Counted from the first letter of the stretch, positions 51,809 to 61,120 are shown. The stretch: 64,000 nucleotides of DNA from Bacillota bacterium (GCA_023460035.1 JAEWRN010000007.1:1-64000), one strand, 5' to 3'. Program-made: numbers and translations. Notes: generated by a model from the letters alone, not told the origin.

Positions 51809-53262
51809 GAGACACCTTTATTTTATCAATTGACCAAAGCACACAGGGCACCAAAGCGATGCTGCTAAACGAAGAGGGCGCGCTTGTTTGCCGTTGTGAC
51901 AAAAGACACCGGCAGATTGTATCTCCGCAGGGCTGGGTAGAACACGACCCGGAAGAAATTTATAAAAATGTGCTGGCTGCTGTAAGCGCACTTTTGCAAA
52001 AAAGCGCAGTAAAACCAAGCAGTATCCTGGGTGTGGGTATCAGTAATCAACGCGAAACAGTGCTGATCTGGAACAAACGCACCGGCCGCCCGGTGAACAA
52101 CGCGATTGTGTGGCAATGCGGGCGCGCAACAGAACAATGCGACAGAATTGAGGCCTACCGTGGCAGAGTACAGCAACTATCAGGGCTTCCGCTTTCGCCT
52201 TATTTTTCTGCGGCAAAAGCAGCGTGGATTTTAGAACATTGCCCCGATGTGCCAAGGGATGAGCTGATGATTGGCACAATAGACAGTTGGCTGCTGTTTC
52301 GGTTGACAGGCAAACATCTTACCGATTATTCCAATGCTGCACGCACGCAATTGTTTGACGTGCAGAAGCTTTGCTGGAGCGAGGAACTGTGTGACCTATT
52401 TGGCGTAAAACGGCAAATGCTTGCAGAGGTTTGCGATTCAGACGCGCAATTTGGTGAAAGCACATTTGAAGGGCTGTTCCCGCAGGGTGTACCCATTTGC
52501 GGTGTATTGGGAGATTCCAACGGCGCACTGTTGGGCCAGGGCTGCTTTGCGCCCGGCACCACGAAATGTACCTTTGGCACCGGCTCTTCGGTTATGATGA
52601 ACGCAGGGGAAAAGTTCCCGGGCGTCCACGGCGCAGTTGCCACCTCTCTTGCATGGAAATTGGCTGGCTCGGTCAATTACGTTTTGGAGGGCAATATCAA
52701 CTATACCGGTGCAATTATTACCTGGCTATGCGAGGATGTTGGGCTGATTAGCTCCCCCAAAGAATGTGCAGCCCTTGCAGGGCAGGCAAACCCGGACGAC
52801 GGCACCGTGCTGGTGCCAGCGTTCAGCGGCCTTGGCGCACCTTACTGGAACAATGCCGCGCGGGCGTGCTTTTATGGCATGAGCCGCACCACCGGCAAAG
52901 CAGAGCTGGTGCGTGCGGCAGAGCGAGCAATCGCGTTTCAAATCGATGCGGTGGCAAAGGCGTTGGCACAGGCAAGTGCGCGCCCGATTTTAGACCTGCG
53001 GGCCGACGGTGGGCCAACCCGTGATGGCTATTTGATGCAGTTTCAGAGTGATTTGTTAAATGTGCCTCTGCTGGTAAGTGAAACAGAAGAACTGAGCGGG
53101 TTTGGTGCCGGTTTTGTGGCAGGGCACGCCATTGGGCTTTTTGATATGAGAAAAATGGTTGAAAATTTGAAGAGGACGCGTTTTACTCCAAACATGGGCG
53201 CGCAGGTGCGCGCGGCATTGCTGGACAACTGGGAAAAGGCGGTACGCGCAACCGTTGTCTAG
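51805..53262 (+). CDS. FGGY-family carbohydrate kinase
   Basis: The 485-residue ATP-dependent sugar kinase has FGGY landmarks: SIDQSTQGTKAM near the start, NQRETVLIWNKRTGRPVNNAIVWQ (about 76-99), TGSSVMMN, and the adenosine-binding DGGPTRDGYLMQFQSDLL near the end. The early part strongly resembles glycerol kinase, but the operon (transketolase, sugar ABC importer, isomerase) points to a keto-sugar such as apulose or a pentulose. Glycerol kinase remains the alternative reading. Confidence 0.85.
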   Translation: MRDTFILSIDQSTQGTKAMLLNEEGALVCRCDKRHRQIVSPQGWVEHDPEEIYKNVLAAVSALLQKSAVKPSSILGVGISNQRETVLIWNKRTGRPVNNAIVWQCGRATEQCDRIEAYRGRVQQLSGLPLSPYFSAAKAAWILEHCPDVPRDELMIGTIDSWLLFRLTGKHLTDYSNAARTQLFDVQKLCWSEELCDLFGVKRQMLAEVCDSDAQFGESTFEGLFPQGVPICGVLGDSNGALLGQGCFAPGTTKCTFGTGSSVMMNAGEKFPGVHGAVATSLAWKLAGSVNYVLEGNINYTGAIITWLCEDVGLISSPKECAALAGQANPDDGTVLVPAFSGLGAPYWNNAARACFYGMSRTTGKAELVRAAERAIAFQIDAVAKALAQASARPILDLRADGGPTRDGYLMQFQSDLLNVPLLVSETEELSGFGAGFVAGHAIGLFDMRKMVENLKRTRFTPNMGAQVRAALLDNWEKAVRATVV

Positions 53263-53326
53263 TGAAATAAGACCGACGGGCTTTTGTGGCCCTTGGATAT
53301 GATGAAAAAGAAAAAGGAGCAAAAAC

Positions 53327-54436
53327 ATGAAAAAACTGGTTGTATTTGTTTTGACACTGGCTATGGCACTCAGCATGGCTGCCTGCGGTGGGTCGGGCAC
53401 CTCTACTACGTCGGCGGCAGCAAGCGGTGCCGCAGCGGTCAGCAGTGTAGCATCGGGCACATCGGCAGGGGCTGCTGGCAAAATTGCGGTCATTCGCCAG
53501 CTTGCCAACTCTGACCATACGGTGCAGTTTTTTGCGGGCTGTGTCGCAGAGGGCGAGGCACTTGGCTATTCGGTCGACACCTTTATGGCAGACGGCGACG
53601 ATGTAAAAATGCAGGACTTGATGGAACAGGCGCTGCAAAAAGATTATGATATCTGGATTATTTCTCATGCGAACGAAGGGTATCAGTACGATATCATCTC
53701 CCGTGCAGTTGAGAAAGGCGTCAAGGTTGTTGGTTTTGACTGTGGCGGTGACCACGTTGAAGGTGTTACTTACACCTCGCAGGATGATAAGTCGCTGGCC
53801 AAAATTTCGCTGGATGCGCTGATTGAAAAAGCAAAGGCGGCAGGTGCGAGCGAGCCCATAAAAATTGTTGAAATTAATGTGCTTGGCATGATCGTGCCGT
53901 TTGACACCCGTCAAACGATTCTCGACGAGTACGAAAAAGAGGGCAAGATCAAGGTGCTTGATATGATTTCGCCCCCCAATGGCGGCGACACGTACAGCAA
54001 TGTGAATACGGCAATCAGCACAGACCTTGCCCAGTATCCCGCAGGACAGTTGGATGGTATTTGGTCGGCTACTTCGGGTTACCTTGATGGGGCGGTCGAT
54101 GCACTGAATACGGCGGGCCGCAGCGATGTGCTGATCTCAGCTGTTGATATTTCCGATACCGAAATTCAGCGCCTTGTCGCAGTGCCCCAGTATGTTTGCT
54201 GCGCCTGTGTTGACCCCTATGTCATCGGTGTGGTTGATGTGCGGCTTGCGGTTTTGAAGACACTGGGTGTAGAGACACCTGAAACATACTCTTTATCAGC
54301 TGTGGGTGTGACGAATGAAAAGCTCACCAAAGACGATACCATGAAAACACTCAATAAGTATTTTGACAACTTCGGCTCGACAGAAGATTTTAACACGGAT
54401 GAAATTAAAGCCCAGCGCGAAAAATACGCACAATAA
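53327..54436 (+). CDS. Sugar ABC transporter substrate-binding lipoprotein
   Basis: The 369-residue protein has a lipoprotein signal peptide (lipobox ending at C20, LSMAAC), a Ser/Ala/Thr-rich linker (21-50), and a periplasmic-binding-protein type 1 domain (about 52-360) of the RbsB class. VVGFDCGGDHVEG and IWSATSGYLDGAVDAL are typical. It is anchored outside the membrane and feeds the RbsA/RbsC-type transporter encoded next. The ligand is presumably the sugar that the operon degrades. Confidence 0.9.
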   Translation: MKKLVVFVLTLAMALSMAACGGSGTSTTSAAASGAAAVSSVASGTSAGAAGKIAVIRQLANSDHTVQFFAGCVAEGEALGYSVDTFMADGDDVKMQDLMEQALQKDYDIWIISHANEGYQYDIISRAVEKGVKVVGFDCGGDHVEGVTYTSQDDKSLAKISLDALIEKAKAAGASEPIKIVEINVLGMIVPFDTRQTILDEYEKEGKIKVLDMISPPNGGDTYSNVNTAISTDLAQYPAGQLDGIWSATSGYLDGAVDALNTAGRSDVLISAVDISDTEIQRLVAVPQYVCCACVDPYVIGVVDVRLAVLKTLGVETPETYSLSAVGVTNEKLTKDDTMKTLNKYFDNFGSTEDFNTDEIKAQREKYAQ

Positions 54437-54447
54437 AACAGCCTGAG

Positions 54448-54485
54448 GGTAAGGCCAGTGGCGTGCCGCTGGCCTTACCTTACTT
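54448..54485 (+). terminator. Intercistronic hairpin between binding protein and ATPase genes
   Basis: ggtaaggccag and ctggccttacc (11 bp) followed by a weak T tract. Such hairpins between binding-protein and transporter genes often act as partial terminators or mRNA stabilisers, giving excess binding protein. Confidence 0.6.
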
Positions 54486-54542
54486 TTAAAGGGGGAGGCC
54501 GTACACGAAACGGCATATTACAACTGCAAAAGGAGTGTCAAA

Positions 54543-56060
54543 ATGAGCCAGATCGTGATGAAGGACATCTCGGTGGAGTTTCCCGGTGTTAAAGCTTTGC
54601 AGCATGTGGACTGCGATTTTGAGGGCGGTAAAGTAAAAGCACTTGTTGGTGCCAATGGGGCAGGCAAAAGTACGCTGATGAAAGTGCTTTCGGGCGTCAA
54701 TGCGCAATACACCGGGCAAATCGAGATTGACGGTGAAAAGGTAGATATCCGCTCGCCGGGTGATGCCAAAAAATTGGGGATTGAAATTGTTTATCAGGAA
54801 GTCGACACCGCGCTGGTGCCAAACCTTTCGGTGGGCGAAAACGTAATGACGGATTATCTCGTTTATGGCCTTGGGAAAAGTGGCGTGATCAACTGGAAAA
54901 AGCTGCACAGTGAAGCAGAACAAGTATTAGAGCGTTTGCATGTGCCTCTTGACACGCACCGTCTTGTGTCCACCCTGTCACTGGCACAAAAACAGATGGT
55001 CGTAATTGCAAGGGCAGTGCTGGGGGCCTGCAAGTTTTTGATTCTGGACGAGCCGACTGCCCCGTTGAGCCAAAGTGAAACAGAAAAACTGTTTACTCTG
55101 GTGCGCCAGCTAAAAGCCGAAGGGGTTGGGGTCATTTTCATCTCCCACCGGCTGAATGAGCTGTTTGAAATCTGTGATGACCTTACGGTGCTGCGCGATG
55201 GAAAGCTGATCGAGACTTTCAAAATCGATCAGACCACGACAATCCCCCGGATTGTCGAGCTGATGTTGGGTAAGGTTTTTAACGAGACGATTGACCGCAG
55301 CGGGCGAAGCATCGGCGAAATAAAACTTGAAACCAGTAATCTGGCCGACAGCGAAAACCGTGTGCAGGACATCAACATAAAGGTTTGTTGCGGCGAAATT
55401 GTTGGGGTTTCCGGCTTGGTAGGCGCAGGAAAAACAGAGTTGTGCAAGACCATTTTTGGTGTATATGGCAGACAAAAAGGGGAAATTCTCGTCAAGGGTA
55501 AACAGGTTCGTGCTTACAGCCCGGCAAAGGCAGTGCAGGCGGGTATGGCCTTTATTCCCGAAGAGCGGCGCAAAGAAGGGGTCATTGTGACAGAAAATGT
55601 GCTTGAAAATCTGTCCTTGGCCACATTGTCGAAGCACACAAGGGCTTTTGCATTTATCAAGCACAAGGATGAAAGCAATGCGGCAGATAAAAAGGTGGAG
55701 TATTTAAAAATCAAAACTCCGTCAACGGCACAGAAAGTGGGGCTGCTTTCCGGCGGCAATCAGCAAAAAGTGACCATTGGCAAATGGATTGACTCGGATG
55801 CTGAGATTTATATTTTTGACGAGCCGACCAAAGGTATTGACGTCGGGGCCAAGGCGGAGGTTTACCGGCTAATTGTAGAACTGGCGCGCAAGGGCAAAAG
55901 CATTATTTATGCATCCAGCGAACAGTCGGAAATTATGTGCCTGACCGACCGGGTATACGTGATGTACAGCGGCAAAATTCAAAAAGAACTCGTAACTGCG
56001 GACACCAATGAGGCCGAGCTTTTATTCTATTCAACGGGAGGAAACAACGGTGAAAACTAA
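54543..56060 (+). CDS. Sugar ABC transporter ATPase, RbsA-type with two ATPase domains
   Basis: The 505-residue protein contains two fused ABC domains. The first has Walker A GANGAGKST (36-44), LSLAQKQMV in place of LSGGQ, and Walker B LILDEPTAPLS. The second has VGAGKTEL and LSGGNQQKVTIGKW. Such asymmetric pairs define the CUT2 (ribose/galactose) class. It overlaps the permease gene by 11 bases. Confidence 0.94.
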   Translation: MSQIVMKDISVEFPGVKALQHVDCDFEGGKVKALVGANGAGKSTLMKVLSGVNAQYTGQIEIDGEKVDIRSPGDAKKLGIEIVYQEVDTALVPNLSVGENVMTDYLVYGLGKSGVINWKKLHSEAEQVLERLHVPLDTHRLVSTLSLAQKQMVVIARAVLGACKFLILDEPTAPLSQSETEKLFTLVRQLKAEGVGVIFISHRLNELFEICDDLTVLRDGKLIETFKIDQTTTIPRIVELMLGKVFNETIDRSGRSIGEIKLETSNLADSENRVQDINIKVCCGEIVGVSGLVGAGKTELCKTIFGVYGRQKGEILVKGKQVRAYSPAKAVQAGMAFIPEERRKEGVIVTENVLENLSLATLSKHTRAFAFIKHKDESNAADKKVEYLKIKTPSTAQKVGLLSGGNQQKVTIGKWIDSDAEIYIFDEPTKGIDVGAKAEVYRLIVELARKGKSIIYASSEQSEIMCLTDRVYVMYSGKIQKELVTADTNEAELLFYSTGGNNGEN

Positions 56061-57030
56061 AACTAAAACAATTTCTATTGGCCGCTTTTTGACAGATTGG
56101 GGCGCGGTAGTGGCCATTATTATCGCGTTTATTGCTTTTTCCATCACGGCAAAGTCAATTTTCTGTTCCATCGACAACGTGATTACAATCCTGCGCTCAA
56201 TGGCCATCACCACCGTCATTGCAATGGGCGCAACGTTTGCCTTTTCAGCGGGCGTGTTTGACCTTTCGTACGGCTCAGTTGCAACTCTTGCGGCGGCGCT
56301 CAGCGTTACATTTATGGCGTGGTATGGCATTCCGATGATCCCTGCTATTTTGTTGACCCTGGCCGTATGTGTCGTGATTGGCTGTGTTAACTCGTTTTTT
56401 GTCATTAAAACACATATCCCAGCATTTCTGGCCACCCTTGCCATGCAGTTTATTCTGGACGGCATTGAGCTGACCTATTCCGGCGGTTCTGTCATCAACC
56501 CCAAGGTTGCGCCGGAGGGAAAAACGATCATGATGGAGGTTCCGGCGATATTTGGAAAACTTGGCAAAGCGCCTTACATCATCATCATTATGCTGGTGTG
56601 TATCGTTTTGGTTGAGCTTTTTCAGAGGCAGACCAAGCACGGCCGCTTTTTGTATATGGTAGGCTCTAACCCGGAAGCGACCCGCCTGTCCGGTGTGAAA
56701 GTCAACGGGTATCGCATACTCGCATTTGTTTTGACGGCGGTTTTTGCGGGCATTGGCGGCATTTTAATCGTTGCCCGTGCCGGCACGGTCGCCGCCAATG
56801 CGGGCACCTCATTCTTGATGCCATCCATCGCGGCGGTCAATATCGGCGCCGCTTTTGCGGGACGCGGCAAGCCGAATGCGGTTGGCACCTTTGTTGGTGC
56901 GGCGTTGATTGCTGTGGTTGAAAACGGCCTGTACGCGCTGGCCTTCCCGTACTATGCCATTAATATTGTAAAGGGTGCTATTCTGCTGCTTGCACTTGTT
57001 ATGAGCAACTACGCCAACAAACAAGACTAA
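56050..57030 (+). CDS. Sugar ABC transporter permease, RbsC-type
   Basis: The 326-residue permease has 8 to 10 membrane helices with the BPD_transp_2 signature GAGVFDLSYGSVATLAAALS-like segment (here FSAGVFDLSYGSVATLAAAL) and VGSNPEATRLSGVKVNGYRI in the cytoplasmic coupling loop. It starts with GTG at 56050; GGGAGG lies 8 bases upstream within the ATPase end. Both transporter domains are coupled. Confidence 0.93.
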   Translation: MKTKTKTISIGRFLTDWGAVVAIIIAFIAFSITAKSIFCSIDNVITILRSMAITTVIAMGATFAFSAGVFDLSYGSVATLAAALSVTFMAWYGIPMIPAILLTLAVCVVIGCVNSFFVIKTHIPAFLATLAMQFILDGIELTYSGGSVINPKVAPEGKTIMMEVPAIFGKLGKAPYIIIIMLVCIVLVELFQRQTKHGRFLYMVGSNPEATRLSGVKVNGYRILAFVLTAVFAGIGGILIVARAGTVAANAGTSFLMPSIAAVNIGAAFAGRGKPNAVGTFVGAALIAVVENGLYALAFPYYAINIVKGAILLLALVMSNYANKQD

Positions 57031-57141
57031 ACGGTTTTGCCTCTTGTGGTTGAAACGAAACCCCGCGGGACATACAAGGTGCATTCATTAAATCAGCAGG
57101 GCACAACCGATACAACTCATCTGAAAAAAGGAGCAACTATC

Positions 57142-58557
57142 ATGGGAACCAGACAGACCTTTGGGGTAATCGTCACTACGCGGAGCTTTTTCCCCTCACA
57201 TTTAGTACAATCCGCTCGTGAGCAAATTGTAAAAAAATTGGACGCCCTTGGCTATGGCTGTGTAATGGTGGAAGAACATGCGACGCAATATGGCGCAGTT
57301 ACGACCTTTGACGAAGCCAAAATTTGTGCCGCGCTGTTTCAGGCACACGCGGCAGAAATCAGCGGAATTATTGCCGTACTACCCAATTTTGGCGAAGAGC
57401 TTGGGGTGGTAGAGGCGATTGACCGGGCAAACCTGCAGGTACCGGTTTTAGTGCAGGCCTGTGATGACGATTTTGACAAGCTGGATATGGCCAACCGCAG
57501 GGATGCATTTTGCGGCAAAATCAGCCTGTGCAACAACCTGTATCAGCGCGGCATCCCGTTTACCAATACGACGCTGCACACCTGCCCTATCGACAGTGCT
57601 GAATTTACAGCCGATTTGCGGCGCTTTGCGGCAGTTTGCCGGGTTGTCGGCGGCTTGCGTGGTGCACGCATTGCCATGCTGGGGGCAAGGCCGGTTGCCT
57701 TCAATACGGTGCGCTATTCTGAAAAAATCTTGCAGGCCCACAAAATTGCAGTGCAGACAGTGGATATGTCTGAAATTATTTTTAACGCACAGAATTACAG
57801 TGACGAGAAAAAAATCAGCGAAAAAGAAACAGAGATTCGTGGGTATGGCAGAATCCCTGATTATATTGAAGAACAGAAGATTAAAAAGCAGGCAAAGCTT
57901 TGCCTGACAATTGAGCAGGCGGTAGAGGATTTGCAATGTCAGGCAAGTACAGTGCAGTGCTGGGACAGTGTGGAAAATAATTACGGATGTGCGACCTGCC
58001 TTGCCATGAGCATGATGGGGGAACAAGGCAAGCCGAGTGCCTGCGAAAGTGACGTGCTTGGCGCGGTCAGCATGCTGGCGGCACGGCTGGCGGCAGGTAC
58101 AGCCCCGGCCCTAATGGACTGGAACAACAATATCAGGGATGAGCGGGACCGCTGCATTTCGCTGCATTGCTCCAATTTCCCCAAAAGCTTTTTTGAAAAC
58201 CCGGACATGGAAATAGAAAACCTTGATGTGCTTGGCAGCACCATAGGGAAAGACCGTTGCTTTGGTGCTTGCAAAGGGCAGGTGGGCGCAGGGCCCATGA
58301 CGTTCGTGCGCCTGACGACCGATGATGTGCGCGGTGTAATGAAAGCATATGTGGGCGAAGGGGAGTTTACAGAAGAGAACATCCCCACCAAGGGCGGTGT
58401 TGCGGGGTGCCACGTAAAAAACCTGCAGAGCCTGATGGATTATATCTGCAAAAATGGTTTTGAACACCATGTTTGCTTTGTGCGCGGCAACGTTGCCGAT
58501 GCACTGGCCGAAGCACTTTCGACCTACCTGGATATTGAAGTGTACCGGCACCGGTAA
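57142..58557 (+). CDS. L-fucose/L-arabinose isomerase-fold protein
   Basis: The 471-residue protein resembles the FucI/AraA isomerase superfamily. Features are the N-terminal MGTRQTFGVIVTTRSFFP and the mid-section VLPNFGEELGVVEAID. The C-terminal part (GKPSACESDVLGAVSMLAARLAAG...LMDWNNNI..DRCISLHCSNFP) has the usual metal ligands Glu, Asp and His. It most likely isomerises the aldose taken up by the transporter to the ketose for the kinase. AAAGGAG lies 8 bases before the ATG. It is shorter than FucI (about 590), so it is a distinct subfamily. Confidence 0.82.
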   Translation: MGTRQTFGVIVTTRSFFPSHLVQSAREQIVKKLDALGYGCVMVEEHATQYGAVTTFDEAKICAALFQAHAAEISGIIAVLPNFGEELGVVEAIDRANLQVPVLVQACDDDFDKLDMANRRDAFCGKISLCNNLYQRGIPFTNTTLHTCPIDSAEFTADLRRFAAVCRVVGGLRGARIAMLGARPVAFNTVRYSEKILQAHKIAVQTVDMSEIIFNAQNYSDEKKISEKETEIRGYGRIPDYIEEQKIKKQAKLCLTIEQAVEDLQCQASTVQCWDSVENNYGCATCLAMSMMGEQGKPSACESDVLGAVSMLAARLAAGTAPALMDWNNNIRDERDRCISLHCSNFPKSFFENPDMEIENLDVLGSTIGKDRCFGACKGQVGAGPMTFVRLTTDDVRGVMKAYVGEGEFTEENIPTKGGVAGCHVKNLQSLMDYICKNGFEHHVCFVRGNVADALAEALSTYLDIEVYRHR

Positions 58558-58580
58558 AAATACTTTCTAGGGAGACAACT

Positions 58581-59018
58581 ATGCTGAAAAACATTCCGCT
58601 GTGCCTTTCCCCAGATTTGCTGAAAACACTGGCAGAGATGGGGCATGGGGATAAAATAGTTCTTGGCGATGCCTTTTTTGCGTCGGCGTCAATGGCAAAA
58701 AACAACAGATTGATACGCGCAGACGGCCTTTCTTCACTGGTTTTAATGGATGCCATTTTGCAGTTGATGCCGCTGGACACATGGGTGGAAAGCGCCGTGA
58801 CCGCGCTTGGCCAGGCAGAAGGCAATGGGTTTGTGCCGGCAGAGATGACAAGGCAGTACCAGGCCTTGATTGAAAAATATGAGCCGCAAGCGGCAAAAAC
58901 GATAAAGCTTGTTGACCGGTTTGCTTTCTATGATATTGCAAAGCAGGCATTTGCCGTAGTGGCAACGGGTGAAACAGAACCTTACGGCTGCATTGTCCTG
59001 CAAAAGGGGGTAAAATAA
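58581..59018 (+). CDS. RbsD/FucU-family sugar mutarotase
   Basis: The 145-residue protein interconverts anomers of a sugar. Conserved H22 in EMGHGDKIVLGDAFF and D30 match the RbsD/FucU active site, and the C-terminal FYDIAKQAFAVVATGETEPYGCIVLQKG is typical. The end ...RFAFYDIAKQ resembles FucU (FucU has ERFxFY..A) more than RbsD. In an operon with an isomerase it supplies the correct anomer. AGGGAG precedes the ATG. Confidence 0.9.
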   Translation: MLKNIPLCLSPDLLKTLAEMGHGDKIVLGDAFFASASMAKNNRLIRADGLSSLVLMDAILQLMPLDTWVESAVTALGQAEGNGFVPAEMTRQYQALIEKYEPQAAKTIKLVDRFAFYDIAKQAFAVVATGETEPYGCIVLQKGVK

Positions 59019-59079
59019 GTACAATACAGTAAGTGGATGAAAGTTGAAACGATGCTCTTTGATTGAGGGAGGTTATTAT

Positions 59080-60102
59080 ATGAACTGGAAAAAAAATATG
59101 GAACCTATTGATCTGTCGGCGCTGCACGATGTGCTGATTGAGGATGAGGACGGTAATATCCAACCGATGGACCAGCCGTATTTCAAAGCAAAAAAAATTG
59201 CCCCCGGTACATGGCAGGTACTCAGTGATGGCGATTACACGTATGTGCTTGAAGGTGACGATGAGTTGCTTGCTATTGACAGTGGTATGGGCGCCGGCAA
59301 TATCCGCGCGTTTTGCCAGACTCTTTCAGAGAAGCCTCTTTACCGGCTGCTGAATACACACAGTCACTTTGACCATACACTGAATAATTATCTGTTTGAT
59401 GCCGTGTACATGTCGGAAAAAGGCTATGCCGGCCGCTGCCAGTCGTTTGGTGAATTTGCGGGGATGGATATCCCTGACAATTATCCGGTAGTTTTTTTGA
59501 AAGACGGCGACAAAATAGACCTGAAAGGCAGAACGCTGGAAGTCTTGAATATTGAAGAGCACTGCACCGGTTCACTTCAGTTTCTTGACCGCAAAAACAG
59601 AATCCTGTTTTGCGGCGATGAGCTGAACGGCAATTTCTTTGACAGCAGAATTTCTGTGGAACATTCTTTCCGCAATGTCAGCCGCTGGATGTCACTTAGG
59701 GGGGCCTATGACACATTGTGCGCGGGCAACGGCATCCATGATGCCGTTTATGTGGATCGCTACTATGAGACACTGAACTATATTCTGGATGGGCATGCAA
59801 ATGAAGGCGTGGAATATTATGCCCCTTATGAGGACCCCCGGGCACGGGTCGACAACAAGGACGGGAAAAAGGTGTTTGCGCGCCGCAGCCCCCATATGAT
59901 AGAAAGCGTTGCTGCATTATTGAAAGCAGCGGGGTATGAAAAACACCTGAAACTCACCGAGGGCAGAGGCTGTTTCTGCTTTATGCGCAAGCTGACACCG
60001 GACGGGATGTTTGACCGCCAGATAGAGATGAACGGCTGCCGTGTCTGCTATTATTTAAACCGTATCTGGGAAACCAAGACGGGCAATAACTATATTGTCT
60101 AA
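59080..60102 (+). CDS. Metallo-beta-lactamase-fold hydrolase
   Basis: The 340-residue protein has the MBL signature THSHFDHTL (H94, H96, D98, H99), then a further His in EEHCTGS and Asp in FCGDEL. The substrate is unknown. A lactonase or esterase acting on a sugar derivative would fit, as UlaG does for ascorbate 6-phosphate. GGGAGG lies about 9 bases upstream of the ATG at 59080. It is the last gene of the operon before a terminator. Confidence 0.82.
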   Translation: MNWKKNMEPIDLSALHDVLIEDEDGNIQPMDQPYFKAKKIAPGTWQVLSDGDYTYVLEGDDELLAIDSGMGAGNIRAFCQTLSEKPLYRLLNTHSHFDHTLNNYLFDAVYMSEKGYAGRCQSFGEFAGMDIPDNYPVVFLKDGDKIDLKGRTLEVLNIEEHCTGSLQFLDRKNRILFCGDELNGNFFDSRISVEHSFRNVSRWMSLRGAYDTLCAGNGIHDAVYVDRYYETLNYILDGHANEGVEYYAPYEDPRARVDNKDGKKVFARRSPHMIESVAALLKAAGYEKHLKLTEGRGCFCFMRKLTPDGMFDRQIEMNGCRVCYYLNRIWETKTGNNYIV

Positions 60103-60148
60103 AGTAGTCTTGGTAAAGCTAGATAGCACGAACAAATAACGAGTGTAC

Positions 60149-60195
60149 AAAAAACCTGTGTCGGCGGCGTTTTATGCCGTGGGCATAGGTTTTTT
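60149..60195 (+). terminator. Terminator of the transketolase sugar operon
   Basis: aaaaaacctgtg pairs with cataggtttttt around an inner cggc/gccg stem, then a T run. Confidence 0.85.
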
Positions 60196-60263
60196 GTGTT
60201 TGTTTTGTGCTACAATAGGGTACAAAAGATTTGAATCACAGGTGCAAAGAGGTGTGACCGCGA

Positions 60264-61079
60264 ATGCCGGAAACTACAACACAAAAGCAGGTGCCGGGCC
60301 GTGCGGGGGCGGGCGGCGCAAAGCAGCTTGCAGCTTTTTTATTGCTTGCCTTTTTGTTGCCGCTGCTTTGCCTGTTTTTCAGCACGCAAACCGCACTGGG
60401 GCAGCACAATATCACAGCCCTGCTTTTATTTGGCTTGCAGGCTGCCACCCCGGCGCTGGCGGCAGTACTGACGGTTTTGTGTTTTTGCGGCAGGCAGGGG
60501 CTTTTGCAGTTTTTAAAGCGGTGCTATGCGCGGCGGTGCAGTTTGTTTTTGCTTGTGCTTTGCCTGCTTTTACCGGCAGCGCTTACCGGTGTGGCCAGGC
60601 TGCTTTACTGGGCGGGCTTTGGCGTGCCGCCGGTGCTTGCGGCGCTGCCTGCGCAAAAGCTGTTGATTGTCGGCTGGGCACTGGTGGCGGAAGAGCTTGG
60701 CTGGCGGGGCTTTTTGCAGCAGCAGCTTAGCCGCTATGTCACCCCCCGCCTGCTGCCGCTGGTGGTGGGGCTGGTTTGGGCCGCATGGCATTACCATTTG
60801 TTTTTAGCGGGTAAAATGGAGGCGCCGCTGTTGCTGTTTGTGCTTGGCTGCATTGCAGACAGCTACCTTTTTTTTGCGGCAACCGTGTGGGCGGGCGGCA
60901 GTGTAGTACCGGCGTCGGTGCTGCATTTTTCAGAAAATTTATGCCTCAACCTCTTTCTCATTGGCCCGGCATACAATGCGGGCAACGCTACCCTATATTT
61001 GCTGTACACGGCCTGCACAGTGGCAGCGGCGGCAGTTGCCACCGCTGTTTTATGGCGTGGCAAAAAGCATGACGAATGA
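60264..61079 (+). CDS. CPBP-family intramembrane metalloprotease
   Basis: The 271-residue membrane protein has about eight hydrophobic helices. The CPBP/Abi motif E143-E144-x3-R148 (VAEELGWRGF) and the second motif W175-H176-Y177-H178-LF are present, along with a late LHFSEN. These proteases cleave prenylated or other substrates in the membrane and, in many bacteria, sit beside bacteriocin genes as immunity proteins. No such neighbour is here. AGAGGTG precedes the ATG. An extended -10 TGcTACAAT lies at 60208-60216. Confidence 0.85.
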   Translation: MPETTTQKQVPGRAGAGGAKQLAAFLLLAFLLPLLCLFFSTQTALGQHNITALLLFGLQAATPALAAVLTVLCFCGRQGLLQFLKRCYARRCSLFLLVLCLLLPAALTGVARLLYWAGFGVPPVLAALPAQKLLIVGWALVAEELGWRGFLQQQLSRYVTPRLLPLVVGLVWAAWHYHLFLAGKMEAPLLLFVLGCIADSYLFFAATVWAGGSVVPASVLHFSENLCLNLFLIGPAYNAGNATLYLLYTACTVAAAAVATAVLWRGKKHDE

Positions 61080-61120
61080 CTACCTTGAGTTAACCATAAA
61101 AACCATAAAATACCAATACT

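Noticed and set aside
51805..53262. Plain glycerol kinase (glpK)
   Set aside because: Similarity in the N-terminal half is real, but co-translation with a transketolase and a sugar importer and absence of glpF/glpD make a sugar kinase the better call; kept as alternative.
50056..60102. Sulfoquinovose degradation by the sulfo-transketolase route
   Set aside because: That route, as I recall it, needs no sugar kinase but needs a sulfoquinovosidase and sulfoerythrose isomerase; none is here and a kinase is present.
60143..60730. 195-codon frame overlapping the CPBP gene
   Set aside because: The CPBP gene in another frame has the conserved EExxxR and HxxH motifs and an SD; this frame has neither.
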